Shown in pieces: positions 11,005 to 22,777 of a stretch of 64,000 nt of DNA (within the stretch, counting starts at the first letter, position 1; every line of letters begins with the position of its first letter). The notes under the pieces were generated by a model, which worked only from the letters and a program-made list of their open reading frames with translations, was not told the DNA's origin and made no database searches. The translations under genes were made by a program, and so were the position numbers. The DNA is from Corydoras sp. C115 (lineage: Eukaryota > Chordata > Actinopteri > Siluriformes > Callichthyidae), in NCBI GenBank assembly GCA_019802505.1, contig JAFMOC010000025.1:402501-466500 (forward strand), read 5' to 3'.

Positions 11005-11578
11005 ATGGAATCCCAGCGCGATACTGCCATGGAGCGAGTTGGGGGAGAGTTCTTCCGTTTTGCGTACCCTTCTTCAACGACAAGCGGACTGCGAACATTG
11101 ACTGGCGTCACTTTGGTCTGCCGTCGCCCAAGCTGCTCCACCGGCTGCAGTTCTGATGGCTCCCCTCACTGCTCCTCCGACACCTAGTCTCCCAGGGACT
11201 CCACCATTGAGCATCTCCCTGTCAGAGCCAGAGAGGTGCCCCTTCTTCCTGTTGCAGTGCTCGCTGTCTCTCAACAGCCGCTCCATAGCCAGCGATCAGG
11301 ACAAGATCGCGTTGATGATCTCGCAACTCACCGGGAAGGCGTGCGAGTGGGCCACAGCAATATGGAAGATGCAGGGCCTCGAGGTCCAGACCTTTGCGGT
11401 GTTTATCGAGGATTTTAAGGCCATTTTCTGTCATCCGGTAGAAGGAAGACCCAGCAGAGAGGAGCTGATCCGTTTACGACAGGGGTCTCAGTCCGTAGCC
11501 AGTTATGCATTATTGTTTCGGCTGCTTCTCTCAGTCAGGTGCCCCGGTCTATGCGGATTTATCGGAGGTTTTCAGTAG
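11005..11578 (+). pseudogene. Gag of chromovirus A, frameshifted
   Basis: A short N-terminal frame begins at 11005 (MESQRDTAMERVG). The capsid-like region continues in another frame from about 11156 with the family signature FLLQCSLSL, a DQDKIALMISQLTGKACEWA segment and a following QGSQSVASYALLFRLL stretch. The frame breaks near 11578, before any zinc knuckle. Gag would form the particle of the retroelement. Confidence 0.75.
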
Positions 11579-11672
11579 GGAGCGTGCTAACGTTACCTCC
11601 TAACCGTCCATATGATTGTGCTATAGAACTTGTGGAGGGAGCTAAGTTACGTAAGAAATAGTTAGGTATAAA

Positions 11673-12224
11673 ATGGGTTTATCCACCCCTCCAAATCGCC
11701 AGCTGCATCTTGGTTCTTTTTCGTCCCTAAGCCTGGAGGGGAGCTTCGCCTCTGTATCGACTACTGTGAGCTTAACAAGGTCACATCCATTCCCGCTCAT
11801 ACCGTCCAACCTAGAACGCCTCCACGGGGCTCGCTTATTCACTAAGTTGTATCTAGGGAACTTGTATAACCTCGTTCGCATACGGCGGGAGGATGAGTGG
11901 AAGACCGCTTTCATTGCCACCACAGGGCACTATGAATACCGTGTCATACCCTTTGGTTTATCTAATGCGCCCTCGGTATTCCAAGCATTTATTAATGATG
12001 TCCTGTGTGAGTTCTTAGATAACGGGGTCATAGTCTACTTGGACGACATTCTTGTTTTCTCCCAAGACTTAGAGAGTCAAATGAAACTCGTACGGCAGGT
12101 GTTGGCTCGCCTCCTCCAACATTGGTTATTCGTCAAAGGGGAGAAATGTATCTTTCATGCGAGCAAGATATCGTTTCTGGGCTTTGTGCTCTCCAAGAAC
12201 GGATTGGAGATGGACCCGCTTTAG
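11673..12224 (+). pseudogene. Reverse transcriptase of chromovirus A, broken
   Basis: The frame holds GHYEYRVIPFGLSNAPSVFQ (motif B region) and VYLDDILVFS, with the two catalytic aspartates of motif C intact, then a FLGFVLSKNGLEMDP thumb-side motif. The palm motif A part at about 11730-11850 is readable only by changing frame. Protease and the RT fingers are largely lost between 11578 and 11700. Confidence 0.85.
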
Positions 12225-12235
12225 GTTCAGGCTGT

Positions 12236-12700
12236 CCTTGACTGGCCCACACTCTCCTCGATGAAGGAGGTTTTTGGGGTTTGCGAATTTCTATCACCGG
12301 TTTATCCATGGATTTAGCCGTCGCGCTTTGCTGCTCATGTCGTTGCTAAAGGGCAAACCCAAGGACCTGCGGTGGAACCCCAGGGCCGAGCGAGCTTTCC
12401 AGGAACTGAAGGGTTGCTTCACCTCAGCTACCGTTCTGGTTCACCCGGACTGCAGTAAACAATTTGTGGTGGAGGTAGATGCCTCGTGTAGCGGAGTAGG
12501 TGCCATTCTGTCTCAGAAGGGGACCAGGGCTTCGTCCAATAGCCTATTTCTCTCGCAAGTTTAGTGCCACCGAAAGTAACTACAGGATTGGAGATTGTGA
12601 GCTCCTGGCTGTCAAACTAGCTCCAGAATAGTGGCACCACTGGATGATTGGTTCCCCGTTGCCTATCCTCGTGCTCACCGATCATAAGAACTTTTGAAGG
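12236..12700 (+). pseudogene. RNase H region of chromovirus A
   Basis: The connection region (GFANFYHRFIHGFSRRA) leads into FVVEVDASCSGVGAILSQ, the RNase H start with its first catalytic aspartate. The frame shifts near 12540. YRIGDCELLAVKL and LVLTDHKN are then seen in another frame, with a stop (TAG) in between. Confidence 0.8.
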
Positions 12701-12979
12701 TAGCATGACACCCGCTTCAACAGCTTTGACCTCCTTATCTCGTTCCGTCCTGGGAGGGAGAATGGACGGGCGGACGCTTTGTCGCGCCTCCACGGACCCG
12801 CTGAAGCTGATCCTGAGTTGGGAGACGCGATAATCCCAACTCACCATTTCGTCTTCCCCATTCAATGGGAGATTGACCAGCTAATTTGCAACGACGCGTC
12901 CAAGAGACCTACTCCCCCTCGAGTGCCCCACCCTTGCGCTTTACGTGCCACCCGCACTCCGCGATCATATTATCTCTAG

Positions 12980-13180
12980 GGCGTGGTGGCTCAGTGGTTA
13001 GGGTGTTGGGCTATCAATCTGAAGGTGGTGGGTTCAAATCCCAGGTCCATTGAAGTTACCACTGTGGGTCCTTGAGCAAGACCCTTAACCCTCATTGCTC
13101 CAGGGATGTTGTGATTAACCCTGTGCTCACCTTGTAAGTTGCTTTGGATAAAAGCGTCTGCTAAATGACCAAATGTAACG
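12980..13180 (+). mobile_element. tRNA-derived SINE with an L2-type tail
   Basis: Head GGCGTGGTGGCTCAGTGGTT (box A) and GGTTCAAATCC (box B). The 3' end is TTGCTTTGGATAAAAGCGTC followed by TGCTAAATG, which is also the 3' end of the L2 LINE at 37205-38440. It lies inside chromovirus A, between the RNase H and integrase parts, so it inserted later. This is a different family from the DANA-like SINE. Confidence 0.88.
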
Positions 13181-13192
13181 TAAATTTATCTC

Positions 13193-13760
13193 ATGGGCTC
13201 ACACGTCCCCCAGCTCGAAACACCCGGGAGTCAGCCGCACCATGCAGGTGTTGTTGCGGATACTGTTGGGAGTCTCTCCGCTCAGACGTACAGAGGTTTG
13301 TACAGTCTTGCTCCCTCTGCACCGTGTGCAAGACTCCGCGTACCCTGCTCGCCAGTAAGTTGCTCCCGCTTCCTGTTCCTTATCGATTTTATCACGGGTC
13401 TAACCCCCCTCAAACAGCTACTCGGTCATCTGTTCCATTCTCGACCAGTTTTCCTGCGTGGTCCGCCTAATCCCTCTTAAGGGGATGCATTTTGTGTTTG
13501 AGACCACCAAGTTGCTCTATCAGCACATTTGTATGTCATTCTGGATCCCCGAGTCGATCCTTTCCGACCGGGGAGCCCAATTCACGTCGGCGGTGTGGCG
13601 GGTGTTCACGAAGGTACTGGTGGTGTCGGTCAGTCCAATGGGGCTTGTGAGCGGGCTCACCAGGAGGTGTCTAAATTTACGTAAAATACATGCACCAGAA
13701 TCCAACAGACTGGTTGTGTCATCTACCTCGGGCTGAGATCGCCCAACACTCCTTGAAACT
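13193..13760 (+). pseudogene. Integrase of chromovirus A, broken
   Basis: Pieces of the zinc-binding and core domains are spread over three frames. The clearest is LSDRGAQFTSAVWRVFTKVL near 13555-13615, which carries the second catalytic aspartate. A FCCSLCTVCKT-like cysteine pair from the zinc domain lies near 13300-13330. Frameshifts exclude function. Confidence 0.75.
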
Positions 13761-14017
13761 CCTCCACCGGGCTAACCCCATATCGATGCATCCTCGGGTA
13801 TCAGCCTCCGTTTGCCCCATGGGACTGCACAACTACGGACACTCCCGCTGTGGTTCCACCGTTGCGAGGGGATTTGGGAACAGGTCCACCGCCGTATAGA
13901 GACGGTTCTCCATCACGCCAAACGACAGGCCAATACCAAGTAGGGGACATGGCTTAGCACCAGGGATATTCGGTGTCGTAAACGGACTCACAAACTTTTG
14001 CCGATGCCCCTTCCCCA

Positions 14018-14365
14018 TTGCATTTAGGCCTCTTCCCCATTGCAGAGCGAGTCAATGAGGTTGCGGTCCACTTAAGACTCTACTGGCATATGCGCATCCA
14101 CCCTACGTTTCATGTTTCACATCTCAAGAGGCGGGAGGCCAACGCCGAGTCCTCCAGTGAAACAGAACCTAGTACATACGCGGTGTCTTCCCTGCTCGAC
14201 TTGCGGAGAACTAATCATAGGCTTCAGTATTTAGTGGAGTGGGAGGGTTTTAGACCGGGGGAGCTCAGCTGGGTCTTTGTGGAGGACATCCTGGAGTTGA
14301 TACGTGAATTTTACCACAATTTTCCCGAAATGTGGAGGATGCCCTCACCGCTAAGGCAACCCTAG
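14018..14365 (+). pseudogene. Chromodomain end of integrase, chromovirus A
   Basis: HPTFHVSHLKRR, the conserved step before the chromodomain, is followed by a chromodomain reading RLQYLVEWEGFRPGELSWV. Chromodomains in these elements bind modified histone tails and steer integration. The local frame is open for about 115 codons but is cut off from the rest of the integrase by stops. Confidence 0.85.
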
Positions 14366-14408
14366 AGGTTCCCACACGCCAGGAGGAGGACACTACATCA
14401 CTAGCGCC

Positions 14409-14597
14409 TGTGACCCAGTTCCCACGGTCACGTGTTCCCGCTGATCGTCTTCCAGCTTTTTTGATCCTGCGGTGTTCCAGCTCCTTCGTTTGTGTTTTTT
14501 TGTTCGCCATCGTTTTTTCCTGACTCTAATGCCCCTGCAATAAAGTTGCGGCTATAAAGAATTGGAACTTTTGACTTTGTGTCTCGGTCGCGTAACA
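14409..14597 (+). repeat. 3' LTR of chromovirus A, internally deleted
   Basis: Starts TGTGACCCAGTTCCCAC and ends CGCGTAACA. It lacks the middle ~170 bases found in the 5' copy. Confidence 0.7.
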
Positions 14598-14844
14598 GAT
14601 AAATTTGATAAATACAGGGTTCACAAAGCTTTGTTTTAAATTTTATTCAAAACATTTGAAACTGCAGCTTTAAGCTATTAAACAGATACTCACTTGACCT
14701 CAAAACTGCTAGAGAATTAGCATAATTAGCATTCACCCTCCAAAATGTGAAATTGTGAATTTTTAAGCCCGGGAGGTAGTTGGAGTTTTTATGCTGTTTG
14801 TGTAGTAAAAAAATGGATATTTATAAATATCCAATACATATCAT

Positions 14845-16081
14845 TGATAGTCGAACCTCGGATCCAGGAGGAGCAGTGTGGTTTTCGTCCTGGTCGTGGA
14901 ACACTGGACCAGCTCTTCGCTCTCTCCAGGATCCTCGAGGGTTCATGGGAGTTTGCCCAACCAGTCTACATGTGCTTTGTAGATCTGGAGAAGGCTTTCG
15001 ACTGTGTCCCTCGGGGTATTCTGTGGGAGGTGCTTCGTGAGTATGGGGTACATGGCTCCTTACTACGGGCCATTCAGTCCCTGTATTTGCGAAGCAGGAG
15101 CTTGGTTCGCATGGCCAGCAGTAAGTCGGACTGGTTTCCAGTGAGGGTTGGACTCCGTCAGGGCTGTCCTTTGTCACCGGTTCTGTTCATAATTTACATG
15201 GACAGAATTTCTAGGCGCAGCCAGGGGATGGAGGGTGTCCGGTTTGGTGATCTGAGGATCACGTCGCTGCTGTTTGCAGACGATGTGGTCCTGTTAGCAT
15301 CATCAGGCTGCGAACTTCAGCTCTTACTGGATCGGTTTGCAGCCGAGTGTGAAGCGGCCGGGATGAGAATCAGCACCTCCAAATCTGAGGCCATGGTTCT
15401 CAGCCGGAAAAGGGTAGAGAGTCCTCTTTGGGTCAGGGATCAGATCTTGCCTCAAGTGGAGGAGTTTAAGTATCTCGGGGTCTTGTTCACGAGTGATGGT
15501 AAGATGGAGCGTGAGATTGACAGACGGATCAGCGCGGGGTCAGCAGTGATGCGGACCCTATACTGGTCTGTTGTGGTAAAGAAGGAGCTGAGCCACAAGG
15601 CAAGGCTCTCGATTTACCAGTCGATCTACGTTCCGACCCTCACCTATGGTCATGAGCTTTGGGTAATGACCGAAAGAACAAGATCGCGAATACAAGCGGC
15701 CGAAATGGGTTTTCTCCGCAGGGTGGCAGGGCTCTCCCTTAGAGATAGGGTGAGAAGCTCGGTCATCCGGGAGAGACTCGGAGTGGAGCCGCTACTCCTC
15801 CGCATCGAAAGGAGCCAGTTGAGGTGGTTCGGGCATCTGGTAAGGATGCCTCCTGGGCGCCTTCCTAGGGAGGTGTTCCAGGCAAGTCCAGCTGGAAGGA
15901 GGCCCCGGGGAAGACCCAGGAAAGACCCACACGCTGGAGGGATTATATCTCTCAGCTGGTCTGGGAACGCCTCGGGGTTCCCCCAGTCGAGCTGGTGGAG
16001 GTGGCTGGGGCGAGGGAGGTCTGGGTCTCCCTACTTCGGTTGCTGCCCCCGCGACCCGAACCCCGGACAAGCGGAAGATAA
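14845..16081 (+). pseudogene. RTE-type reverse transcriptase, 5'-truncated and frameshifted
   Basis: RT of a target-primed non-LTR retrotransposon. The 5' part with endonuclease and RT fingers is gone. What remains reads EEQCGFRPGRGTLDQ, then CFVDLEKAFDCVPR (motif A), VRVGLRQGCPLSPVLF (motif B), LLFADDVVLLA (motif C, both aspartates present), SKSEAMVL, YLGVLFTSDG and a thumb region with RNA- or DNA-binding LRRVAGLSLRDR and RWFGHLVRMP motifs. The frame is open for about 360 codons. A small insertion near 15915-15925 then shifts it, and the expected C-terminus reads in another frame to a TAA at 16079-16081, inside the tail. Confidence 0.9.
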
Positions 16082-16092
16082 TGGATGGATGG
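14845..16092 (+). mobile_element. 5'-truncated RTE-clade LINE (Rex3-like)
   Basis: A 1248-bp insertion flanked by a perfect 12-bp target duplication AATACATATCAT (14833-14844 and 16093-16104). It contains the second half of the RT and the C-terminus and ends in AAGCGGAAGATAATGG plus GATG units, a tail style reported for fish Rex3. The same tail is used by the SINE family in this window. Confidence 0.93.
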
Positions 16093-16104
16093 AATACATA
16101 TCAT

Positions 16105-17498
16105 AGCAGGTTGCCTACATACTTTTGGTCATACAGTGGAAGTCTGTTCAATATGGTGCACAGCAGACTAAAATGGGATTGCTGAGAATTGGCATTATGC
16201 TAATACATGCAGTTTAAATGAGTTTGTGCAATCAAAGCCCTACTCTGCCAGTTATTGCTGTGATTATATAAGATATTTTCTCAATTAATTCATCACATTA
16301 GCATAGGTCCTATTATCTGCACTTCTTCAACATTATAAAATCTTGCTTGGAGCAAATATCTTTTAATTTATCTAAGCCTAATTCATCTGCAAATATTATG
16401 TAAAAATCACAAAGAAGCCAATAAGCCATTTGTACAATCCAGCAAAGGTTAAAAATTGCATTCATATTGTTAAATAAATAGCTTTGTATTTTGAATTAAA
16501 TAGACATTAATTAATTTAGTAACTTGAAAATGTCAATGAAAATAGTATAAAATTTTTAGCAGTAATATACAAATTTTTTATCTGAATAAAACAAAAGCAA
16601 GGTTTTACTTGTCAAGGTCACATTGGCCTGCTATTTTTTGATACATATATTATAGACATATATTTTTCAGTACTCCACCACATTTTGACTATATGTACCT
16701 GTACCACCTATTATGAATCATATACATATATCTAAAAAATTAAAGTTCTCACTACTAGAATGTACCCAGATTTACAGAACTTGAATTTGAAATCTATTTA
16801 AATCTCTCTTTCTTTTCAGTATGGTCACACTTCTACTGTCTATACAGAATTCATTAAAAAATAAAAATAAAATAATTGGTTGTAAAGTCCAACATCTTCC
16901 TCTACTGAAAAAACTAATAAATTTATCTTGTTGAAGTATTCTATAATTATCAAATTTATTGGCCAACAGACCACAGTACATTTGCAAAGTTCTCATGAAT
17001 TTAAAAAATAAACATGTTCTCTTCGTTCTACATATTATAATAAAGACTAGGAGTGAATATGGCATGCCACAATAGTGAATTCCTAGGAGGTCCAGCAAAA
17101 CAAACCCATAGTTCATCAGCAAATACTTTAATTCCTTTAAATGCTGTCAGATCCAATGACATTATCATATAGATTTAGAACAGCAGTCTGTGCAAGAGAC
17201 AGCATGTCACAGTAATTGCGGGCATAACAAAGCAGTGATGTGGGAAAGGGCTCTCTGTATTTCTCACATAATCATGCTTGTCACTTTAAAGAATTCAATA
17301 ATGGAAATTTTGCAATCAAGAAAAGCCGGAAGCCACCATTTGGGAAAACAGATTTGTGTTTTCACACAAACACACACTCTGTATCTATTCAGTATATGTG
17401 TTTGGTGCCTTAAATCATTAAGATTACTAATAAAATGCATTGTAAACTTTATGCAAATTGTTACCTTCACACCTTAGTTCCACAAATATCATTGCATA
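16105..17498. other. AT-rich intergenic DNA
   Basis: No gene, RNA or classified repeat seen across about 1.4 kb. A 116-codon minus-strand frame at 16772-17122 has no recognisable motif and AT-driven composition. Confidence 0.5.
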
Positions 17499-17510
17499 AA
17501 CATACAATAT

Positions 17511-17863
17511 TCATTCATTCATTCATTCATTATCTTCCGCTTTATCCTATATATTAAGGTCGCGGGGGGATTCCCCATGCCCATCCAGGGGAGAATGTTT
17601 CAGGTGCTGGGCAGATACACCCAGGACAGGGCGCCAATCTATCGCTGGGCACAGACACTCACTCAGACACACTTTATATGGGGCAATTTGGAGAACTCAA
17701 TTGACTTGATCCAAGTTTTTGGACTGTGGGAGGAACCGGAGAACCCGGAGGAAACCCACGCAGACACGGGGAGAACATGGAAACTCCACCCAGATGGGGA
17801 TTCAAACCGGGAATCCCTAGTGCTGAGAGGAGAACGTGCTAACCACTAAGCCACCGTGCCGCC
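17511..17863 (-). mobile_element. DANA/Mermaid-type SINE, full length
   Basis: Complete copy on the minus strand, flanked by a perfect 12-bp target duplication AACATACAATAT (17499-17510 and 17864-17875), with an (ATTC)n tail on the plus strand. Confidence 0.95.
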
Positions 17864-17875
17864 AACATACAATAT

Positions 17876-19680
17876 ATTAATTTATTTTAAAACATTATAA
17901 TTATTTTTTAATTTATTGGATCAATATATGCAATAGCATCTAAAAATGCTAGAGCATCTGAAAAATGTAAAAAAGCACAAACACTATTTTTAAACAGTTA
18001 TATAGTGTCTATAAAGTTGTGTTTCATATGATTACATTTGTTAAAACATAACTTCTTAATGACATAGATTATAAATTTAAATTCAATGTTTCTGCACAAA
18101 ACAGTGTTGTTTAATACACTTTTGATGTGGCCACATGCTCCATCTGTCTTTGTAAACTGGTTTTAGTGCAGCAATAACAACATAAATGAAAAATGTTTAT
18201 GACTCACATACACTGATTATAATTGGCATAACAGCCTTGATGAGGGTAATTATTATCCCCCTGCATTGCACATGTCCCCTGTTGTTTTACCTCCTCCTCC
18301 AGCTTTCAACATTTATTACAAATTCCAAAAAGACACCCATCCAATCTGCAAGTCATACTGTTACCATCAAGCCTCCTTTATTGCTCCTGATTTGTAATTA
18401 ATAATGCAGTTTGAACAATGCAAAATCTGAGCAAATGTGTGGCGAGATAATGTAGTCTGTTTTTTTATGTCTAGCATTTGTCTCTAAAAAATTAGAAAAT
18501 GTAAAAACTACAAAAAAAAAAAAAAAAAAAAAAAATCTTAAAAACTACATCAAATCGTCAATTTTACCATAGGTCTATATTTTAAAAATCATTTGCCACT
18601 TAGCCCAGTTTTCTCCCAAAAATGGTCTAAGCATTAATCCGTGTAATTGGTCACAATGCACACCCATGAATCACATCGTCATGATAGCAAAGACACAATG
18701 ACACATCTTAAATCAAGCTGCTCAGTGTGTGGTTGATGGCTCGCTAAATATCCCTAAAATAAATAAATAAGACTACAGCCTATGGAATTATGATGTGTGT
18801 ACATTAACGTGTTTTACATTAATGATTCAATCTATTTCCAACATTCCTATGGTAATAATCAAGTTTCTGCATAATCAAAATAAAAATATTTGAATGGCTG
18901 CCTCATGAATGCGATACAAGAACTGTGAAATATACCTCATTTATACTTTCCATACTTACAGTGAAAGCAACAGTTTGCATTGTGTGATTATTGAAAGTTT
19001 CTCATTATAAAGTAGAGGCTTGTCAGTACTAGCCTGAGTAAAATCACTTCCTAAACAGTACTGCTTGTAATTCAGGGTGAACACAACATCTATTAGGATG
19101 GATTGAACCTTAGAGAGCTGGAGACACTGCAGAAAGTAAAGGGCAAAGTTACTTCACACTAAATAACCTCCTTAATTTGCCAGAGAGCATTCCACAATCA
19201 CTTACCAATATTAAAAAAGATGAAGATGTGGGTTACAAAGGATTAGGGGGAAAAGAAACCTTGGCCTAGCAATTTCTTCCTGCTGTTCATTCATGTTGAC
19301 ATAACAAATACAACTGAGCAAATTGTACAACTGGATTACCGAAATTGGATTCCATTACATGTTTACAACTCAGGACAATAACACAGAAAGAAGATAAACA
19401 CACCTAATAGCTTTTAGGCAGTGCCTTTTTGTAGGCAGTTACAGCTTCTGTTACTCTGTGATTGATCAACATTGATGGTTTCAAATCAAAGGAGCAAAAC
19501 AACCAGTGTTTATCAAATCATCTCAATCAACACAATCATCTAGTGCATCACCAAAATGTTAGTATTTATGACCTACATAATTTCTGTTAGTAATTTATGA
19601 CATGTAACATATTATAACAAAGAAAAAAAAAAAAATATATATAAAAAAATAAAATAATAAATAAATAAATAAAATCAAAG
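17876..19680. other. AT-rich intergenic DNA with a poly(A) run
   Basis: A run of about 24 A bases lies at 18511-18534. The stretch 18950-19320 is more complex and less AT-rich than its surroundings and could be a conserved noncoding element. No exon structure seen. Confidence 0.4.
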
Positions 19681-19682
19681 GT

Positions 19683-19800
19683 TGTAAGGCTGGCTTGTGG
19701 TTAAGGACCCAGTCATGCAATCTGAAGGACCCTGGTTTGATTCCTGGCCCCACCAAGTATCATGGCTGAAGTTCCATTAAGCAATATACCACATTCAGAG
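19683..19800 (+). mobile_element. Fragment of a tRNA-derived SINE
   Basis: GGCTGGCTTGTGGTTAAGGA resembles box A and CCTGGTTTGATTCCTGG resembles box B at the usual distance. No tail is preserved. It is unlike the DANA-type copies and closer in layout to the SINE at 12980. Confidence 0.5.
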
Positions 19801-20755
19801 CTGATGCACACAACCCTGACATGATAATTTATGCACAAATTGACAGAACATGCAGACTTTGTTACACTCACAGAACAGACTGGTTTAGACACACTATCAA
19901 GAGATTAAGAAACCCGAGATTAAGAAAACCTGGTAAAGCAAAAATTATTTTAGACTCTCAAGTGGAAATAAAGCCTTCTTTCCTAAACAAGGCCTCTCTT
20001 AACAAACAAGAAATATGCCCAATTGTCAGAAGGCTCTGGTCTGGTGACTCAATATTTACTCTCTTTATGTGTCAATGTACTGCAGTGGCAAGGACAATAA
20101 GCAAAAAGGTGAAAAAGAACCAAAAAAAATTGTGAGGTCTTTGTGACATTATGCCAAACACTGAAAAAATTATTTGCTGGCTGGCCGAGTGGTTTCACTT
20201 TTGAAGTGTTATAATATAAGCAATATAAAATATCACAGGGCGTATGCATATTAAGCAAAGCGGTTGGGTTCAGGTGCATCCACAGGTGAAACCAATTGCA
20301 GAATCATCTAAGCCCACTGCAAAGTGCAGCACAATGCTGCTGTGTTGTATATGGCCATGTTATGTTACATTAAAATGTTACATTACAAGAAATGAGCAAT
20401 AAGGCATCATAGTGGAAGCTCATATAATAAACTATTAAGGTAGGTCTGGGGAATTAATTATTTCAGTAGGTCATATAAGACACTTGATGACAAACAATGC
20501 ACATAATGCATTAGAATTGCATTTATTTCAAATGCTTTTTTCTTTAGTTTGTATGTGTGAATGCACTGGAAATCAATTATATAAAAAAGTCCTGGCCTAA
20601 TCGCCTAGATGTGCACTAATATAAATGTACACATCCCATTTTACCAAATATATATTTTTAATTTCTTGCTGTTGTAACCATGTCATAAGACTCAATTTTA
20701 ATTTTAATTCTAGATTTGTAAATAATTTTTCATCTTAAATATTAGACCTTTGAAT
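19801..20755. other. AT-rich intergenic DNA
   Basis: Nothing confirmed. An open frame of 104 codons at 19821 has no family signature. Confidence 0.4.
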
Positions 20756-20756
20756 A

Positions 20757-20985
20757 CCATTCTGGGTGGAGTTTCCATATTTTCTTTGGATTTGGATTTC
20801 GTTCAGGTTCTCCGGATTCCTCACACAGTCCAAAAACATGGATTTAGTGTATGTTTGTATGTGTGTGTCTGTGTGAGTGAGTGTGCCCAGCGATAGATTG
20901 GCACCCTGTCCTGGGTGTATCTGCCCAGCATGGCATGGGGCACCACCCCACGACCCTAGTAGAGGATTAAGCGGATGATAATAAA
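20757..20985 (+). mobile_element. DANA/Mermaid-type SINE, 5'-truncated
   Basis: Starts at TTCTGGGTGGAGTTTCC, so the tRNA head is missing. The core and the 3' segment up to GCGGATGATAATAAATG are present. Confidence 0.85.
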
Positions 20986-20999
20986 TGATTTAATTCTCA

Positions 21000-21840
21000 C
21001 TGGACCCCCTAACCGATGGTCCTAACCGATCAACAAATGTTGCCAACACACTCCACCTGAATCTGAACCACCTGACAAATAAAGACACTTATGTCCAAAT
21101 GCTGTTGAATGTTCTCAGTTCAGCATCAATTCAAGTCAGTCAGGATTGGAAACAACGCCTATAGCAACACCATACTGAACATCTCAGATTGCAAGACACT
21201 ACAGCAGTTAGATGGACAGCTGAGAAGATCATCTCTCTACCCTCGATCACGGATCCCTACACCACCCGCACCCTTAAAGCCACCAGACACTCCTTATTGA
21301 TGCCTCTGCCACTAGAGTCTGCCGTAGTGTTCTCCATCAAGCAATCAGACTACTGAACACACAAAGATAACCCCCCTCCCCAAATATTGACACTAAATAA
21401 CCTACTTCACAAACACACTCAACACACAGAACTGAACTGCCCCTCTTCCAACTAAAAATAGTGCTTCTAAATACTAAATAGTAGCAAGTACTGCAAACCC
21501 TCTAACTTGGTAACTGCTACTTCCTCAGTAATTGCTGTGCTTTTGCCATTGTAAAATAAAATGTCAATATATCATATAGGGATGTCATTTCAGCACCTTA
21601 TTCCCACCACACACATTCAGACTATACTCGATTTTGCATTCTCTTGTCCATTAAATTGTTTGTCTGTTGTATTTATTATATTGTTCTAGTTTAAAGTTGC
21701 ACAGGTTGTTTCAAAACTGAATTTTATGTCATCTGTTTTTCACTCTGTGTTCCATGTTCCACCAAGGTCAGGGTAATTCGTTCCACTGTGTACTTGTACT
21801 CAGATGGAATAAAAATAATAGCCACTTGACTTGACTTATT
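21000..21840 (+). mobile_element. 3' end of a non-LTR retrotransposon with (ACTTG)n tail (relic)
   Basis: The segment around 21180-21360 encodes in pieces the C-terminal stretch seen in several fish LINEs (GATGGACAGCTGAGAAGATC; ATCAGACTACTGAACAC). It ends with a TCCACTGTGTACTTGTACTC stretch and ATAGCCACTTGACTTGACTT, a tail common in fish LINE copies. The clade cannot be named from this. Confidence 0.5.
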
Positions 21841-22011
21841 CTTTTCTTATTCTAAGTAGGCTACATCTTTCTGAATCAGTGATGATTATAGTGATTCTGA
21901 CAGCTGTATGTAAATCTTTTAGGTCCGAATTTTTACCTGTTTTCAAATGGGTGCAGGATTATAGGCTATTTTTAAGATGTTGGTAAAAATAGGGCTAAAT
22001 ATAAAAAAAAA

Positions 22012-22034
22012 AAAATATATATATATATATTAAA

Positions 22035-22105
<71 letters not shown>
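22012..22105. repeat. (TA)n microsatellite
   Basis: Nearly pure TA dinucleotides. Confidence 0.97.
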
Positions 22106-22108
<3 letters not shown>

Positions 22109-22297
22109 TTTTTTATGGAAATTTTGAGTCGAAAACAACCAAAATAATTATTTTACCAAAGGTTGAACACTGTCTTTATTACTTTTTACTCTTTTCTCAC
22201 AGCATCAATTAGTAAAAATATATTTTGTATTAGTTTTAAAATAAAACTTCATTTCAACCACATTAATACAAAACTTTTTTGTATATATTTTCAATAG

Positions 22298-22377
<80 letters not shown>

Positions 22378-22777
22378 TAATGTAATAAGTTTATACCTAA
22401 CAATTTAGACCTCATCAGCCTTTAGAGTGAAATCGTTAAACGGTTACAGCCCAGGATTAAGCAGTGTCAGCGGACTTTTCTTAGTGGTGGCCTGAACTTC
22501 TGTTTTTTATTCTCCCCTCTATCTCTAGACTTGTGCAAATGACAATGATAGCCTGGTCTATTAACATCAAACAAAAACTAAAAATGCCAACTCATTAAAG
22601 GTGCTTCAATTGTGTGGCTTTTTTCCGTTTTTATTTTTTTACATTGTTGTACCAATTATTAAGTTAGCATTGCCAATAAGATACTTCTTAATTAGATAAT
22701 ATCAGATTCAACTGAAAGTAAAAAAAAACACATAAATGTGTATATAAAACTTTTTTTTTTTTTTTAAACTAACTATG
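22106..22777. other. AT-rich intergenic DNA with a second (TA)n tract
   Basis: A second (TA)n tract occupies 22302-22376. The remainder shows no gene or classified repeat. Confidence 0.7.

Larger units (their letters stand above)
10580..14597 (+). mobile_element. Decayed Ty3/gypsy chromovirus (chromovirus A)
   Basis: Order is LTR, gag, reverse transcriptase, RNase H, integrase, chromodomain, LTR, on the plus strand, as in Ty3/gypsy elements of the chromovirus branch. The protease and the N-terminal part of the reverse transcriptase are missing or scrambled, several frames are shifted, and an unrelated SINE is inserted at about 12980-13180. The two LTR ends are related but not identical, so it is old. 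Confidence 0.9.

Noticed and set aside
16772..17122. 116-codon minus frame
   Set aside because: Composition of AT-rich noncoding DNA; no recognisable family.
19821..20135. 104-codon plus frame
   Set aside because: No motif, lysine/asparagine-rich AT composition, no splice or promoter context.
20170..20290. tRNA-Ser/Leu-like string GGCCGAGTGGTTT
   Set aside because: Box A-like only; no acceptable box B at the right distance and no cloverleaf.
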